From: Undibacterium sp. CCC3.4
GTDB lineage: Bacteria > Pseudomonadota > Gammaproteobacteria > Burkholderiales > Burkholderiaceae_D
NCBI RefSeq assembly: GCF_034347425.1
Contig: NZ_CP133779.1
Location: 4,340,001-4,404,000 of the forward strand
Length of the DNA stretch: 64,000 nt
Reading direction: 5' to 3'
The notes beneath the pieces are model-generated. The model was not told where the DNA came from, did no database searches, and saw only the letters and a list, made by a program, of their open reading frames with translations. The position numbers were made by a program, and so were the translations under genes. Of the stretch, positions 51,752-61,447 are shown piece after piece. Within the stretch, counting starts at the first letter, position 1. Each line of letters begins with the position of its first letter.

Positions 51752-53062
51752 CTATGCCGTCGCAACTTGAGGAGTAGCAATAATGCCACACGGAAACTGT
51801 GCGCTGAATTGACTACCGACATCGGGAGTCGATTCAATCAGCAGTTGTGCGCTATGCCGTAACAAGACATGCTTGACGATGGCCAAGCCCAAGCCGGTTC
51901 CTTGGGTTTCACGCGAACGACTCTTATCGACTCGGTAAAAGCGCTCGGTTAAGCGGGAGATATGGTTGGGACTGATACCGATGCCATTATCGCGCACACT
52001 GAATTTCGGTCCCGCTTCGGTCATTTGCCAGAGTAATTGTATCTGCCCGTGCTCAGGGGTATAGCGGATGGCATTGGTTACCAAATTGGTCAGGGCGCTG
52101 CGGATTTCATCGGTACTGCCGCGGATATCGGGGCCGTCGCATTCGAGTGTGATCTGATGCCGACCGGCCGAAAGCGCGTGCGCTTCTTGCATGATTTGTT
52201 CAAGTAAAGCACGCATATTGACGACTTCGGCGCGCAACAGGTGATCCATCGATTCGAGTCGCGTCAGGGTCAGCATATCTTCAACCAAACGCTGCATGCG
52301 CTCGCCTTGCTCCGACATCAGTTTGAGATGGGCGTTACGGGTGGGGACGTCGAGATCGGCTTGCAGTGATGCAATTTCCAAAAAACCATTGATCACCGTC
52401 AACGGGGTACGCAATTCATGTGAAGCATTAGCGATGAAATCACGTCGCATCATATCGATGCGTTCGGATTCGGTGACATCATGGGTGACCAAAATCTGGC
52501 GCCGGTTTTCGAACGGGATGATGTGGGCGATCAGTTTGCGGTCGCGGAAAGACAGGGTTAACGGCGTTTCATAGCGACCAAGGATGATGTAATCCATGAA
52601 TTGCGGACTGCGCACCAAATTGGTAACGCGCATGCCTTTGTCTTGGCTCAAGCTCAGTCCGAGATGGCGTTCGGCCGCCGGATTACACCATTCCAAAAAT
52701 AAGACATCATCCATGATGACCACGCCATCTGGCAGCAAGGTCATGGCTTGGCGAAAGCGTGCCAGCCATTCGGTCAGTTCAGCCTGACTTTTTTCATCGC
52801 CGCGTCGCAGTTTGTAGAGGCGCGAAAAAATATCGGTCCAGGCCCCCCAGCCATCGGGCAGACGTGCGCTGCTCGGATGATCGAGCCATTCAGCCAGCCT
52901 TTGCAAATAAAACAGTTGAACCAGTACCAACACCAACATTGCCAGCATACCGACGATCAGACCAGCGGTCACACCCCAGAAATAACAGGAAAATACGGTG
53001 GCGAGCAGCACCAACAGGATGCGAACCGAATTGGAAATCCAAAAGACCAGACGTTGAGACAT
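51752..53062 (-). CDS. phoR: Phosphate regulon sensor kinase PhoR
   Basis: About 436 residues from ATG 53062 (AGGATTTTAC upstream). Two N-terminal membrane helices (ILLVLLATVFSCYFWGVTAG and a second directly after) are followed by a PAS domain (AMTLLPDGVVIMDD), HisKA with FIANASHELRTPLTVINGF, and an ATPase domain with DNGIGISPNHISRL and GTGLGLAIVKHV. It phosphorylates PhoB when phosphate is scarce and is inhibited through PhoU and PstSCAB. It lies 100 bp after phoB. Confidence 0.96.
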   Translation of the reverse strand: MSQRLVFWISNSVRILLVLLATVFSCYFWGVTAGLIVGMLAMLVLVLVQLFYLQRLAEWLDHPSSARLPDGWGAWTDIFSRLYKLRRGDEKSQAELTEWLARFRQAMTLLPDGVVIMDDVLFLEWCNPAAERHLGLSLSQDKGMRVTNLVRSPQFMDYIILGRYETPLTLSFRDRKLIAHIIPFENRRQILVTHDVTESERIDMMRRDFIANASHELRTPLTVINGFLEIASLQADLDVPTRNAHLKLMSEQGERMQRLVEDMLTLTRLESMDHLLRAEVVNMRALLEQIMQEAHALSAGRHQITLECDGPDIRGSTDEIRSALTNLVTNAIRYTPEHGQIQLLWQMTEAGPKFSVRDNGIGISPNHISRLTERFYRVDKSRSRETQGTGLGLAIVKHVLLRHSAQLLIESTPDVGSQFSAQFPCGIIATPQVATA

Positions 53063-53162
53063 GTAAAATCCTGCGCGGTTGATGAGGTGGCACAATACAG
53101 CTGTGGACTGACAATGCGCCGCGCTGGCCGCCGATCTTAAGCAGAACAGCGATCAGCGATAT

Positions 53163-53849
53163 TTATTTTTCAGACAACATGTAACCGACACTGCGTACGG
53201 TTTGGATCAAACCTTCCGCTGTTTTTAATACTTTGCGTAAGCGTAGCACATGGACATCGACGGTACGCTCTTCAATGACGACGTGGTCACCCCATACTTT
53301 ATCGAGCAACTGGCTGCGCGAGAACACGCGCTCGGGATGGGCCATGAAAAATTTCAGTAATTTGTATTCGGCGTGGCCAATATCGACTTTCAAACCATCG
53401 ATCTTCACCGTGCAACTGACCGGATCGAGCACTACCGGGCCGGCCTGCAAGGCGGTTTGTGCATGCTCCGGGCTCTTGCGGCGTAACAAGGCTTTGATCC
53501 GTGCGGTCAGTTCGCGCGGCGAAAATGGTTTGGTGATGTAATCGTCGGCGCCATGATCGAGGCCGGCGATTTTATCTTCTTCCATGCTTTTCGCCGTCAA
53601 CATGATGACGGGAATTTCATTGAACTGGCGATCCGAGCGTATTTTTGACAGCAAGCGCAAACCGCTTTGATCCGGCAGCATCCAATCGAGCAGGATTAAT
53701 TGCGGCGTGCGGCGTTGAACAAAATCCCAGGCGTCGGCGGTATTGTTGACGGCGAAGGTGTTCCAGCCTGCCGCGCGCAGCGTAAAACTGACGAGCTCGA
53801 CGATGGCCGGCTCATCTTCTACGATCAATATTGTGGTATCAGCAGCCAT
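53163..53849 (-). CDS. phoB: Phosphate regulon response regulator PhoB
   Basis: A 228-residue OmpR-type regulator. The phospho-Asp is in LILLDWMLPDQSGLRLLSKI and the Lys in DYITKPFSPRE. The winged helix contains LLDKVWGDHVVIEERTVDVH and VLRLRKVLK. PhoB binds Pho boxes such as those at 58589-58606 and 58647-58664. It is 6 bp downstream of phoU, so it is part of the pst operon. Confidence 0.98.
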   Translation of the reverse strand: MAADTTILIVEDEPAIVELVSFTLRAAGWNTFAVNNTADAWDFVQRRTPQLILLDWMLPDQSGLRLLSKIRSDRQFNEIPVIMLTAKSMEEDKIAGLDHGADDYITKPFSPRELTARIKALLRRKSPEHAQTALQAGPVVLDPVSCTVKIDGLKVDIGHAEYKLLKFFMAHPERVFSRSQLLDKVWGDHVVIEERTVDVHVLRLRKVLKTAEGLIQTVRSVGYMLSEK

Positions 53850-53855
53850 TGTCTC

Positions 53856-54569
53856 TTATAAACTCTTTTTATCCTGTTTGCTCGTAACGTAATCCGAATG
53901 CCGAATGTCTTTACCTTCGACGATATAGATCGTGTATTCAGCGATATTTTTGGCATGGTCGCCGACCCGTTCAATCGCTTTGGCAACCCACAGCGTATTG
54001 AGCGAGGAGGAAATCGTGCTCGGATCTTCCATCATGAAGGTGATCAGATTGCGCATGATGGAACGGAAATCGTTGTCGATCAATTCGTCATGGGCGATCA
54101 ATTGCACCGCCTTGGCTTCGTCTTGACGAGCGAAGGCATCGAGTGACTGATGCAACATGTCGGCGACGCTGCTGGCCAGCACCCGCACGGTTTCATAACC
54201 GCTGAACATCGGTGTGCCACGGCGGTTCGCATTGGCATCTCTGGCGATGCGGGCAATTTTGGTCGATTCGTCGCCGATCCGTTCGAGGTCGGTGATCACT
54301 TTACCGGTGGCCATGACGGTACGTAAATCGTTGGCGGCTGGCTGACGTTTGACGATCAAATGGCTGCACATATCGTCGAGCAACACTTCGAGGCGGTTGA
54401 CTTCGAGGTCAGATTGAATCACCGCTTCGGCTTGGTCGACGTTACCGGTACGAAAGCACGACATGGCATCATGGAAATGACTTTCCACCAAGCCGCCCAT
54501 CAGCAAAACCTTGGAACGTATCGTTTCGAGGTCCATATCATACTGTTTTGAAGAATGTTCGCCTGTCAC
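53856..54569 (-). CDS. phoU: Phosphate signalling protein PhoU
   Basis: A 237-residue protein made of two three-helix PhoU domains, seen in LMGGLVESHFHDAMSCFRTG and in the repeated metal-binding E/DxxxD motifs (DLERIGDESTKIARIA in the first, AIERVGDHAKNIAEYTIYIV in the second). It connects the Pst transporter with PhoR and restrains phosphate uptake and signalling when phosphate is plentiful. It lies between pstB and phoB. Confidence 0.98.
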   Translation of the reverse strand: MTGEHSSKQYDMDLETIRSKVLLMGGLVESHFHDAMSCFRTGNVDQAEAVIQSDLEVNRLEVLLDDMCSHLIVKRQPAANDLRTVMATGKVITDLERIGDESTKIARIARDANANRRGTPMFSGYETVRVLASSVADMLHQSLDAFARQDEAKAVQLIAHDELIDNDFRSIMRNLITFMMEDPSTISSSLNTLWVAKAIERVGDHAKNIAEYTIYIVEGKDIRHSDYVTSKQDKKSL

Positions 54570-54592
54570 TGGGATCTCCCTGAATGTTGTGG

Positions 54593-54611
54593 GGCCGCGC
54601 GCGGCGCGGCC
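54593..54611 (-). other. GC-rich hairpin between pstB and phoU
   Basis: GGCCGCG/CGCGGCC form a strong stem in the 51-bp gap. There is no T run. It may stabilise or partly separate the transcript of pstB from that of phoU. Confidence 0.45.
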
Positions 54612-54620
54612 GATTTAGTA

Positions 54621-55400
54621 TCAGCCGAAACGGCCAGTAATGTAGTCTTGTGTTTCTTTCTTCACCGGATTCATGAAGATATGATCGGTTTCACCGAATT
54701 CGACCAATTCACCAAGATACATGTAAGCGGTATAGTCGGAGCAACGGGCCGCTTGCTGCATATTGTGTGTGACGATGGCAATCGTGTACTCTTCTTTGAG
54801 TTCACTGATCAATTCTTCGATTTTCACGGTGGAAATCGGATCAAGTGCCGAGGTCGGTTCGTCCAGCAATAAAATTTCCGGTTTCACCGACACGCCACGG
54901 GCAATACACAAACGCTGTTGCTGACCACCAGACAAGCTCAAACCACTTTTATTAAGCTTGTCTTTGACTTCGGTCCAGATAGCCGCTTTACGCAGCGCCC
55001 ATTCAACCCGTTCGTCCATCTCGCCTTTGGAGAGATTTTCATACAACCTGACACCGAAGGCGATATTGTCATACACCGACATTGGAAACGGCGTCGGCTT
55101 CTGAAATACCATGCCTACTTTGGCACGTAACAAATTGATATCTTGATCGGCATCGAGGATATTCTTGCCGTTATAGATAATGCTGCCTTCAGCGCGCTGG
55201 CCCGGATATAAATCATACATACGGTTAAGCGTACGCAGCAGCGTCGACTTACCACAGCCGGATGGACCGATGAAGGCGGTGACTTTTTTGTCGTAAATAT
55301 TTAAATGAATATCACGCAAACTGCGTGTGGCACCGTAAAAGAAATTCAAGCCGCTGATGGCGATCGCGGTTTTTTGTGTTTGCTCGTTTGAAGTCGTCAT
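54621..55400 (-). CDS. pstB: Phosphate ABC transporter ATPase PstB
   Basis: A 259-residue ABC ATPase. Walker A is [17 protein letters not shown], the ABC signature is [14 protein letters not shown], and Walker B is [14 protein letters not shown]. It energises high-affinity phosphate import through PstCA. It lies downstream of pstA after an 83-bp gap that holds a hairpin. Confidence 0.98.
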   Translation of the reverse strand: MTTSNEQTQKTAIAISGLNFFYGATRSLRDIHLNIYDKKVTAFIGPSGCGKSTLLRTLNRMYDLYPGQRAEGSIIYNGKNILDADQDINLLRAKVGMVFQKPTPFPMSVYDNIAFGVRLYENLSKGEMDERVEWALRKAAIWTEVKDKLNKSGLSLSGGQQQRLCIARGVSVKPEILLLDEPTSALDPISTVKIEELISELKEEYTIAIVTHNMQQAARCSDYTAYMYLGELVEFGETDHIFMNPVKKETQDYITGRFG

Positions 55401-55445
55401 AAAGTACCTGAATTAAACTGCCCCCGCCCATGCCGGGTAAAATCG

Positions 55446-55471
55446 TTCACACCCGAACTGACGGGTGTGAA
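55446..55471 (-). other. Hairpin between pstA and pstB
   Basis: TTCACACCCG and CGGGTGTGAA form a perfect 10-bp stem with a 6-nt loop. It is followed by mixed sequence rather than T residues. It is a likely mRNA-stability or processing element within the pst operon. Confidence 0.5.
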
Positions 55472-55483
55472 GTCGAATGATTA

Positions 55484-56356
55484 TTAATGATTTACTTTTT
55501 GATTGAAGATGGTGCGAGACAAAATATTCAATCCGAGCACACTGAGGGTGATCAGCAAAGCGCCGCCCCAAGCCAGGTCACGCCAATTGTCATACGGACT
55601 CATGGCAAACTGGTAAATCACCACCGGCAGATTGGCCATCGGTTTGTTCATATTGCCGTTGAAGAATTGGTTGTTCAAGGCGGTAAACAATAATGGTGCG
55701 GTCTCGCCGGAAATTCTGGCCACGGCCAACAAGATACCGGTCATGACGCCAGCCTTCACCGCACGTAAGCGTATCAGCAAGGCGACCTTCCAACGCGGTG
55801 CCCCGAGTGCGAAGGCCGCTTCACGCAAGCTCGCCGGTACCAGACCGAGCATATTATCAGTGGTGCGTACTACCACCGGAATGGCGATCAGCGAGATGGC
55901 GATACTGCCAGCCCAACCGGAGAAATGGCGCACGTTGGCGACATAGATCGCGTACACAAACAAGCCGATAACGATCGATGGTGCCGACAACATGATGTCG
56001 GTGACGAAGCGGGTAATACTGCCGAACCAGCTCTTATCGCCATACTCGGCCAGATAAATACCGGCCAAAATACCGATCGGTGTCGAGATCAGGGTGGCAC
56101 TGCCAACCATCATGAAGCTACCGACGATGGCATTCATCAAGCCGCCGCCGTCACTACCCGGGGCCGGGGTCGACTCGGTCAACATGTTGAGGTTGATGGC
56201 AGAGAAACCCTTGATCAGCAGGGTGAACAAGATCCACATCAAAAATACCAAACCGACCGCCATCGCCATCGATGACAGAAAGATTCCCAGACGGTGCACC
56301 ATCAAACGGCGGCGGTAGACCGGATTGGCCGCACTGATGCTGATAGAATTTTGCAT
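55484..56356 (-). CDS. pstA: Phosphate ABC transporter permease PstA
   Basis: A 290-residue permease with six hydrophobic helices. The inner-membrane transport signature is in LREAAFALGAPRWKVALLIR, and LADTLTCGE-like sequences appear only in other frames. It pairs with PstC. The start codon shares one base with the pstC stop (position 56356), so the two are translationally coupled. Confidence 0.97.
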   Translation of the reverse strand: MQNSISISAANPVYRRRLMVHRLGIFLSSMAMAVGLVFLMWILFTLLIKGFSAINLNMLTESTPAPGSDGGGLMNAIVGSFMMVGSATLISTPIGILAGIYLAEYGDKSWFGSITRFVTDIMLSAPSIVIGLFVYAIYVANVRHFSGWAGSIAISLIAIPVVVRTTDNMLGLVPASLREAAFALGAPRWKVALLIRLRAVKAGVMTGILLAVARISGETAPLLFTALNNQFFNGNMNKPMANLPVVIYQFAMSPYDNWRDLAWGGALLITLSVLGLNILSRTIFNQKVNH

Positions 56357-57396
56357 TATTTCGTTCCTTCTTTGCGACTCAGGCCGAGCAACATCAGTTT
56401 GGCAGCCGAGAGGACGATGAATGTGATGACGAACAAGATCAAGCCAAGCAAGAACAGCGAGGACACATGGAGTGTGGTTTCGGCTTCGGCGAATTCATTG
56501 GCCAAGGTCGACGCGATACTGTTACCGGCGGAGAACAAGGACCAAGATAAGCGGTGGGCATTACCGATAACGAAGGTGATGGCCATGGTTTCGCCGAGTG
56601 CGCGACCGAGGCCGAGCATGACGCCACCGACTACACCGATTTTCGTATACGGTAAAACAATCTTGCGCACCACTTCCCATTTGGTGCAACCGAGGCCGTA
56701 GGCCGACTCTTTCAGTACCGGCGGCACGACTTCGAACACATCGCGCATCACCGAAGTAATGAAAGGAATGATCATGATGGCGAGGATGATGCCGGCGGCC
56801 AAAATACCGATGCCTATCATCGGACCCGAAAACAAAATGCCGACGATGGGCAACTGCCCCAACGTCGCGTGCAAGGCCGGTTGGACGTAGTCGGCAAACA
56901 GCGGGGCAAACACAAACAAACCCCACATGCCGTAAATAATACTGGGCACACCGGCCAATAATTCTATCGAGGTGCCGAGCGGGCGCTTGAGCCAAGCCGG
57001 GCAAATTTCGGTGAGAAACAAGGCGATCCCGAAACTGATGGGGAAAGCGATCAATAAGGCGATGATCGAGGTAGCGAGCGTACCGACAATGGCGATCAAA
57101 CCACCGTATTTGTCATTGACCGGGTCCCACTCTACCGTGGTGACGAAGGCCAAGCCGAATTCGCGCATGGCCGGCAGGGCGTTGACGAATAAGGAAAAAA
57201 TAATGCCTAACAAGACAATCAACACCAAGGCAGCGAAGCTCAGTGTGAGTTTATGAAAAAAGAAATCTTGCCAGCGCTGGCGGCGCATGACGAGCGCCAT
57301 CTTGGCATCACTGAGCTTGGCAGCGAACGGAAAAGGAAGGGCTTCAGGCATAGCAATGGATGCGGTCATAATGACGGATGGGGTATTGGCGGGCAT
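56356..57396 (-). CDS. pstC: Phosphate ABC transporter permease PstC
   Basis: Up to 346 residues. A cytoplasmic N-terminal tail precedes six membrane helices ([20 protein letters not shown] is the first). The transport-domain signature is in [19 protein letters not shown]. It forms the channel with PstA. Start choice is open: ATG 57396, 57369 and 57354 are all in frame and none has a strong ribosome site; family lengths (about 320-330) favour a later one. Confidence 0.96.
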   Translation of the reverse strand: MPANTPSVIMTASIAMPEALPFPFAAKLSDAKMALVMRRQRWQDFFFHKLTLSFAALVLIVLLGIIFSLFVNALPAMREFGLAFVTTVEWDPVNDKYGGLIAIVGTLATSIIALLIAFPISFGIALFLTEICPAWLKRPLGTSIELLAGVPSIIYGMWGLFVFAPLFADYVQPALHATLGQLPIVGILFSGPMIGIGILAAGIILAIMIIPFITSVMRDVFEVVPPVLKESAYGLGCTKWEVVRKIVLPYTKIGVVGGVMLGLGRALGETMAITFVIGNAHRLSWSLFSAGNSIASTLANEFAEAETTLHVSSLFLLGLILFVITFIVLSAAKLMLLGLSRKEGTK

Positions 57397-57413
57397 ATGT
57401 GCTTTTCAGCAAA

Positions 57414-57440
57414 AGGCCGAAAACACGAGGTTTTCGGCCT
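57414..57440 (-). terminator. Attenuator-like hairpin between pstS and pstC
   Basis: AGGCCGAAAA and TTTTCGGCCT form a 10-bp stem. Read on the minus strand, it is followed by TTTGC. Such a partial terminator after pstS is common and explains why the binding protein is made in excess over the membrane parts. Confidence 0.7.
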
Positions 57441-57486
57441 GACAAACAGGTTACATCAATAAATTAATGATGCAACAATTGGAAAG

Positions 57487-58536
57487 TTACCAAACAGCTT
57501 TACCGGAAGCATCCTTGATTTTTGCTTTCCAGTTATCTTCGATCAGTTTCACTACCGGTACTGGCAATGCGACGTAATCGAGGTCAGCAGCCATAGCGCC
57601 ACCGTTTTTATATGCCCAGTCAAAGAATTTCAACACTTCTTTACCTTGCACGCCATCAGCTTGGGCTTTGTGCATGAGGATGAAGGAAGCGCCAGTGATA
57701 GGCCAAGTGGCTTTACCCGGTTGGTTAGTCAAAACCAAGTACATGCCCGGTGCTTTGGACCAGTCGGCATTGGCAGCAGCAGCCTTGAAATTCGCATCAT
57801 CCGGCTCAACAAATTGGCCATCTGCATTTTTCAGCATGGTGTAGACCATTTTGTTTTTCTTGACGTAGGCGTATTCCACATAGCCGATCGAGTTTTTAAT
57901 GCGCTGTACGTTGGCGGCGACGCCTTCGTTACCCTTGCCACCCAAACCAACCGGCCATTTGACGGCAGTCGAAGAACCGACCGAAGCTTTGAAGTCGGCA
58001 TTGACTTTGCTCAGGTAATCAGTCCAGAGGAAGGTTGTGCCGGAACCGTCGGAACGGTGAACGACCGTGATTTCTTCGTCCGGCAATTTGATGCCAGGGT
58101 TGAGTGCGACGATTTCCGGCGCATTCCATTTGAGAATTTTGCCAGAATAAATGCCAGCCAAGACATCGCCAGTCATTTTCATCGTACCAGGAGCAACGCC
58201 CGCCAGGTTGACGATAGGTACGACGCCGCCGATAATGGCTGGAAACTGCGTCAAACCTTCAGCATCGAGCTCTTCAAGCTTCAGGGGCATGTCAGAGGCA
58301 CCGAAATCGACTGTATGTGCTTTGATTTGCTTGATACCGCCGCCAGAACCGATCGATTGGTAATTGAGGCCAATGCCGGTAGCTTTTTTGTAGGCTTCGG
58401 CCCATTTGGCGTAAATTGGGTACGGGAAGGTCGCGCCGGCACCGGTAATATCAGTAGCATGGGCTAACGAAAAACAAAACGCCATACTGGCCGCTGCGAT
58501 CAGGGATTTCACAATACGAGATTTAGACATGTTCAC
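57487..58536 (-). CDS. pstS: Periplasmic phosphate-binding protein PstS
   Basis: A 349-residue protein with a Sec signal peptide (VKSLIAAASMAFCFSLAHA, cleavage before TDITGAGATFPYP). The phosphate-binding loops GAGATFPYPIY, SIGSGGGIKQI and VVHRSDGSGTTFLW are clear. It captures phosphate in the periplasm and hands it to PstCAB. TGAGGTGAAC precedes the start. It is the first gene of the operon pstSCAB-phoU-phoBR and has a Pho box 53 bp upstream. Confidence 0.98.
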   Translation of the reverse strand: MNMSKSRIVKSLIAAASMAFCFSLAHATDITGAGATFPYPIYAKWAEAYKKATGIGLNYQSIGSGGGIKQIKAHTVDFGASDMPLKLEELDAEGLTQFPAIIGGVVPIVNLAGVAPGTMKMTGDVLAGIYSGKILKWNAPEIVALNPGIKLPDEEITVVHRSDGSGTTFLWTDYLSKVNADFKASVGSSTAVKWPVGLGGKGNEGVAANVQRIKNSIGYVEYAYVKKNKMVYTMLKNADGQFVEPDDANFKAAAANADWSKAPGMYLVLTNQPGKATWPITGASFILMHKAQADGVQGKEVLKFFDWAYKNGGAMAADLDYVALPVPVVKLIEDNWKAKIKDASGKAVW

Positions 58537-58588
58537 CTCAGGGTTAAAATAAGTTGCTTTCCACGTGAATGCACTCTACAAGTCAATT

Positions 58589-58606
58589 GTGACAGGATCA
58601 TGACGA
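58589..58606 (-). promoter_or_regulatory. Pho box for the pst operon
   Basis: On the minus strand TCGTCAT and CTGTCAC are spaced by four bases, matching the PhoB consensus of two 7-bp direct repeats. The site lies 53 bp upstream of pstS. Confidence 0.75.
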
Positions 58607-58646
58607 CTTGAAATATACTTGAAATATTTAATTTTTGACCACTTTT

Positions 58647-58664
58647 CTGTCATAAACTTGTCAT
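58647..58664 (+). promoter_or_regulatory. Pho box for ppk1
   Basis: CTGTCAT-AAAC-TTGTCAT is a near-perfect PhoB binding site. TAGAAT near 58675 could be the -10, placing the box at the -35 position. The ppk1 start is 48 bp downstream. Confidence 0.85.
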
Positions 58665-58711
58665 GTTGCTCAACTAGAATAAGGTCGTACACTTATGTGG
58701 GCCTTCATGAC

Positions 58712-60943
58712 ATGCAAAAAACTATGCCAAATCCAGAAGTCATCAGCAATACAGCTGAAGTCAGCGAAACCCAGCCAAGCGAGAATGTTGAAAACAAAGT
58801 GATCATCAAAGCGGCCAAACGCAGTCCGCCTCAAAAAACCTTGAAAGAGGTGGTCAAAGAGTTGCCACGCTCGGTGATTTTTCTCGATCGTGAAATGTCA
58901 CAGATCGCTTTCAACTGGCGGGTACTGGCACAAGCCGAGGATAAAAGCATTCCGCTGCTCGAGCGGCTCAAGTACTTGTGTATCGTTGGCAGTAATGTTG
59001 ATGAATTTTTTGAGGTGCGCGTCGCCAGCCTGCTGGCACAGAATACGGTCGATGGCGAATTGGTCGAGCACGCCAGCTTTCAAGCTATGCTCAAACGGAT
59101 CAGCGACGAATGCCATCAACTGGTACAGCGCCAGTACGAATTATTAAATCAAGACATCCTGCCGCAACTGTCTAAAAAAGGCATACATCTGCTGCGTCAT
59201 ACCGACCGCACCGAAGAACAGCGCGCTTGGGTGAAGAGTTATTTTGACCGCGAGGTGCGCCCGCTGCTCACGCCTATCGGCCTCGATCCGGCCCATCCAT
59301 TCCCGCAAGTGGTGAATAAGAGTTTGAATTTCATCGTCTCCTTGGCCGGCAAAGATGCTTTCGGTCGCGGTACGGCGATCGCCATCGTTAAAGCACCGCG
59401 CGTCCTGCCGCGTATCATTCGCTTGCCCGATGAGATTTCCCCTAAGGGGCTGTCGTTCTGTTTACTGTCCTCCATCATTCACGCGCACATTGGCGATCTG
59501 TTCAATGGTCGCGAAGTGATCAATTACTCGCAATTTCGCGTCACACGTGACAGCGATTTATGGGTTGATGAAGAAGAAGTGAAAAATCTGCGCCAAGCCT
59601 TGCAAGGCGAGTTGCAGACCAGGCAGTTCGGCGCAGCGGTGCGTCTTGAGGTAGCGAAAAATTGCCCGGAAGATTTAGCGCGCTTTTTGCTGGAGCAATT
59701 CAATCTGACGCCCGATCGTTTATATCCGGTCGATGGCCCGGTCAACATGGTGCGCTTGGGTGAGCTGGTCGACCACGTCAAGCAAGCCAATTTACGCTTC
59801 CCCCCCTTCTCCCCCAAAGCCATCGCCAAGTACGCGCATGCCGATGTCTTCAGCGTGTTGCGCAAGCAAGATATTCTGTTACACCATCCGTTTCAGCCGT
59901 TTCAAACCGTGATCGACTTCATTCGCTCGGCCTCGCTCGATCCGGCTGTGGTCGCGATCAAGCAGACGATTTACCGTACCGGTATGAATTCCGATCTGAT
60001 GGAGTCGCTGATCACGGCGGCCCGACTCGGTAAGGAAGTCACGGTGGTGGTGGAGTTGATGGCGCGCTTTGATGAGGAAGCCAATATCAATTGGGCCGAT
60101 AAGTTACAACGCGCCGGTGCCCAAGTGGTATACGGTGTGGTCGGATTAAAAACCCATGCCAAGTTGGCACTGGTGATACGCCGCGAAGAAAACGGTATCT
60201 TGCGCCACTACGCCCATCTTGGTACCGGTAACTACCATCCGTCGACCACGCGCTTTTATACCGATTTCGGCTTACTCACGGCGCATCCCGGTATGGCCGC
60301 CGAAGTCAGCGAAGTGTTCATTCACTTGACTGGTCTGAATAAACCGAAAAAACTCGAGTATCTGTGGCTGGCACCGTTTGCGCTGCAACCGCAGATCATC
60401 AAGGCGATACGCAATGAAGCGCGTATCGCCCGCGAGGGACGGCCTGGTCGCATCATCGCAAAAATGAATGCCTTGCTGGATGAATCGGTGATTCGCGCTT
60501 TATATGCGGCCTCGGCCGATGGCGTGAAGATCGATCTGATCATTCGCGGCGCCTGTGCGCTGCGCCCCGGTGTTGCTGGTTTATCAGAAAATATTCGCGT
60601 GCGCTCGGTGATCGGTCGCTTCCTCGAACACAGCCGAATTTATTACTTCCGCAACGATCTGGCGCATGATATGTATCTGGCCAGTGCAGACTGGATGAGC
60701 CGGAATCTGTTCCGTCGCATCGAAGTCGCCTTTCCGGTGCTGGAAAAATCGCTCAAGAAACGCATCCTGTCGGAAGGATTGGAGCCGTACTTGAAAGACA
60801 ATGTCAATGCCTGGGTGCTCGATTCAGATGGCAATTACGAACGTAAAAAAGCCCGTCAGAGCGCTGGAAAACAAAGCTTGTTCTGTGCCCAGCAATATTT
60901 GATGCAACAATTAGGTTCCCTGTCGGCACCGGAGAGCGATTGA
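58712..60943 (+). CDS. ppk: Polyphosphate kinase 1
   Basis: About 743 residues from ATG 58712. It makes inorganic polyphosphate from ATP. The PPK1 domains are seen in order: N-terminal FLDREMSQIAFNWRVLAQAE, the phospholipase-D-like body with the autophosphorylated His region (LRHYAHLGTGNYHPSTTRFY) and the C-terminal RVRSVIGRFLEHSRIYYFRN. About 50 variable residues precede the first domain. It is divergent from pstS, so PhoB would induce phosphate import and polyphosphate synthesis together. Confidence 0.98.
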   Translation: MQKTMPNPEVISNTAEVSETQPSENVENKVIIKAAKRSPPQKTLKEVVKELPRSVIFLDREMSQIAFNWRVLAQAEDKSIPLLERLKYLCIVGSNVDEFFEVRVASLLAQNTVDGELVEHASFQAMLKRISDECHQLVQRQYELLNQDILPQLSKKGIHLLRHTDRTEEQRAWVKSYFDREVRPLLTPIGLDPAHPFPQVVNKSLNFIVSLAGKDAFGRGTAIAIVKAPRVLPRIIRLPDEISPKGLSFCLLSSIIHAHIGDLFNGREVINYSQFRVTRDSDLWVDEEEVKNLRQALQGELQTRQFGAAVRLEVAKNCPEDLARFLLEQFNLTPDRLYPVDGPVNMVRLGELVDHVKQANLRFPPFSPKAIAKYAHADVFSVLRKQDILLHHPFQPFQTVIDFIRSASLDPAVVAIKQTIYRTGMNSDLMESLITAARLGKEVTVVVELMARFDEEANINWADKLQRAGAQVVYGVVGLKTHAKLALVIRREENGILRHYAHLGTGNYHPSTTRFYTDFGLLTAHPGMAAEVSEVFIHLTGLNKPKKLEYLWLAPFALQPQIIKAIRNEARIAREGRPGRIIAKMNALLDESVIRALYAASADGVKIDLIIRGACALRPGVAGLSENIRVRSVIGRFLEHSRIYYFRNDLAHDMYLASADWMSRNLFRRIEVAFPVLEKSLKKRILSEGLEPYLKDNVNAWVLDSDGNYERKKARQSAGKQSLFCAQQYLMQQLGSLSAPESD

Positions 60944-61422
60944 TGGATTTAATACTATGGCGTCATGCCGAAGCTGAATTGGCCGGTATAGGCATGTCTG
61001 ATGCGGCGCGCAAATTGACTGGCAAGGGTATCAAACAAGCCGCTAAGATGGCACTGTGGCTAGACAGTACCCTGCCCGACACTTGCCGCGTCTTGGTCAG
61101 CCCGGCGCTACGCACACGAGACACCGCCGAGGCGCTGGCTGCGCGTGGGAGAAAAATCAAACTAGTCAATGAATTACAAGTCGACAGCAGTCCGCTGCAG
61201 GCACTGGAAGCGGCCAACTGGCCAAACAGCCGTGAACCGGTGCTGCTGGTGGGGCACCAACCTTACTTAGGTCAGATCGTCAGTTTCTTGCTGCACATGC
61301 CTATGCATGAGGTGGCGATTAAAAAGGGAAATATTTGGTGGATTTCACAGAAACAAGATGAAGATGGCAGCAGCAAGATTTATCTGAAAGCCGTGATGGC
61401 ACCGGAATTAGTGCTGAAATAA
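60943..61422 (+). CDS. sixA: SixA-like phosphohistidine phosphatase
   Basis: A 159-residue histidine-phosphatase-superfamily protein. The active site is LWRHAEAE at the N-terminus, with the second His in VLLVGHQPYLGQIVSFL. SixA removes phosphate from phosphohistidine proteins. The start overlaps the ppk stop (TGATG), so it is translationally coupled with ppk. Confidence 0.93.
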   Translation: MDLILWRHAEAELAGIGMSDAARKLTGKGIKQAAKMALWLDSTLPDTCRVLVSPALRTRDTAEALAARGRKIKLVNELQVDSSPLQALEAANWPNSREPVLLVGHQPYLGQIVSFLLHMPMHEVAIKKGNIWWISQKQDEDGSSKIYLKAVMAPELVLK

Positions 61423-61447
61423 TGTGTGCAGCAAGCGCTGCCCGAAC

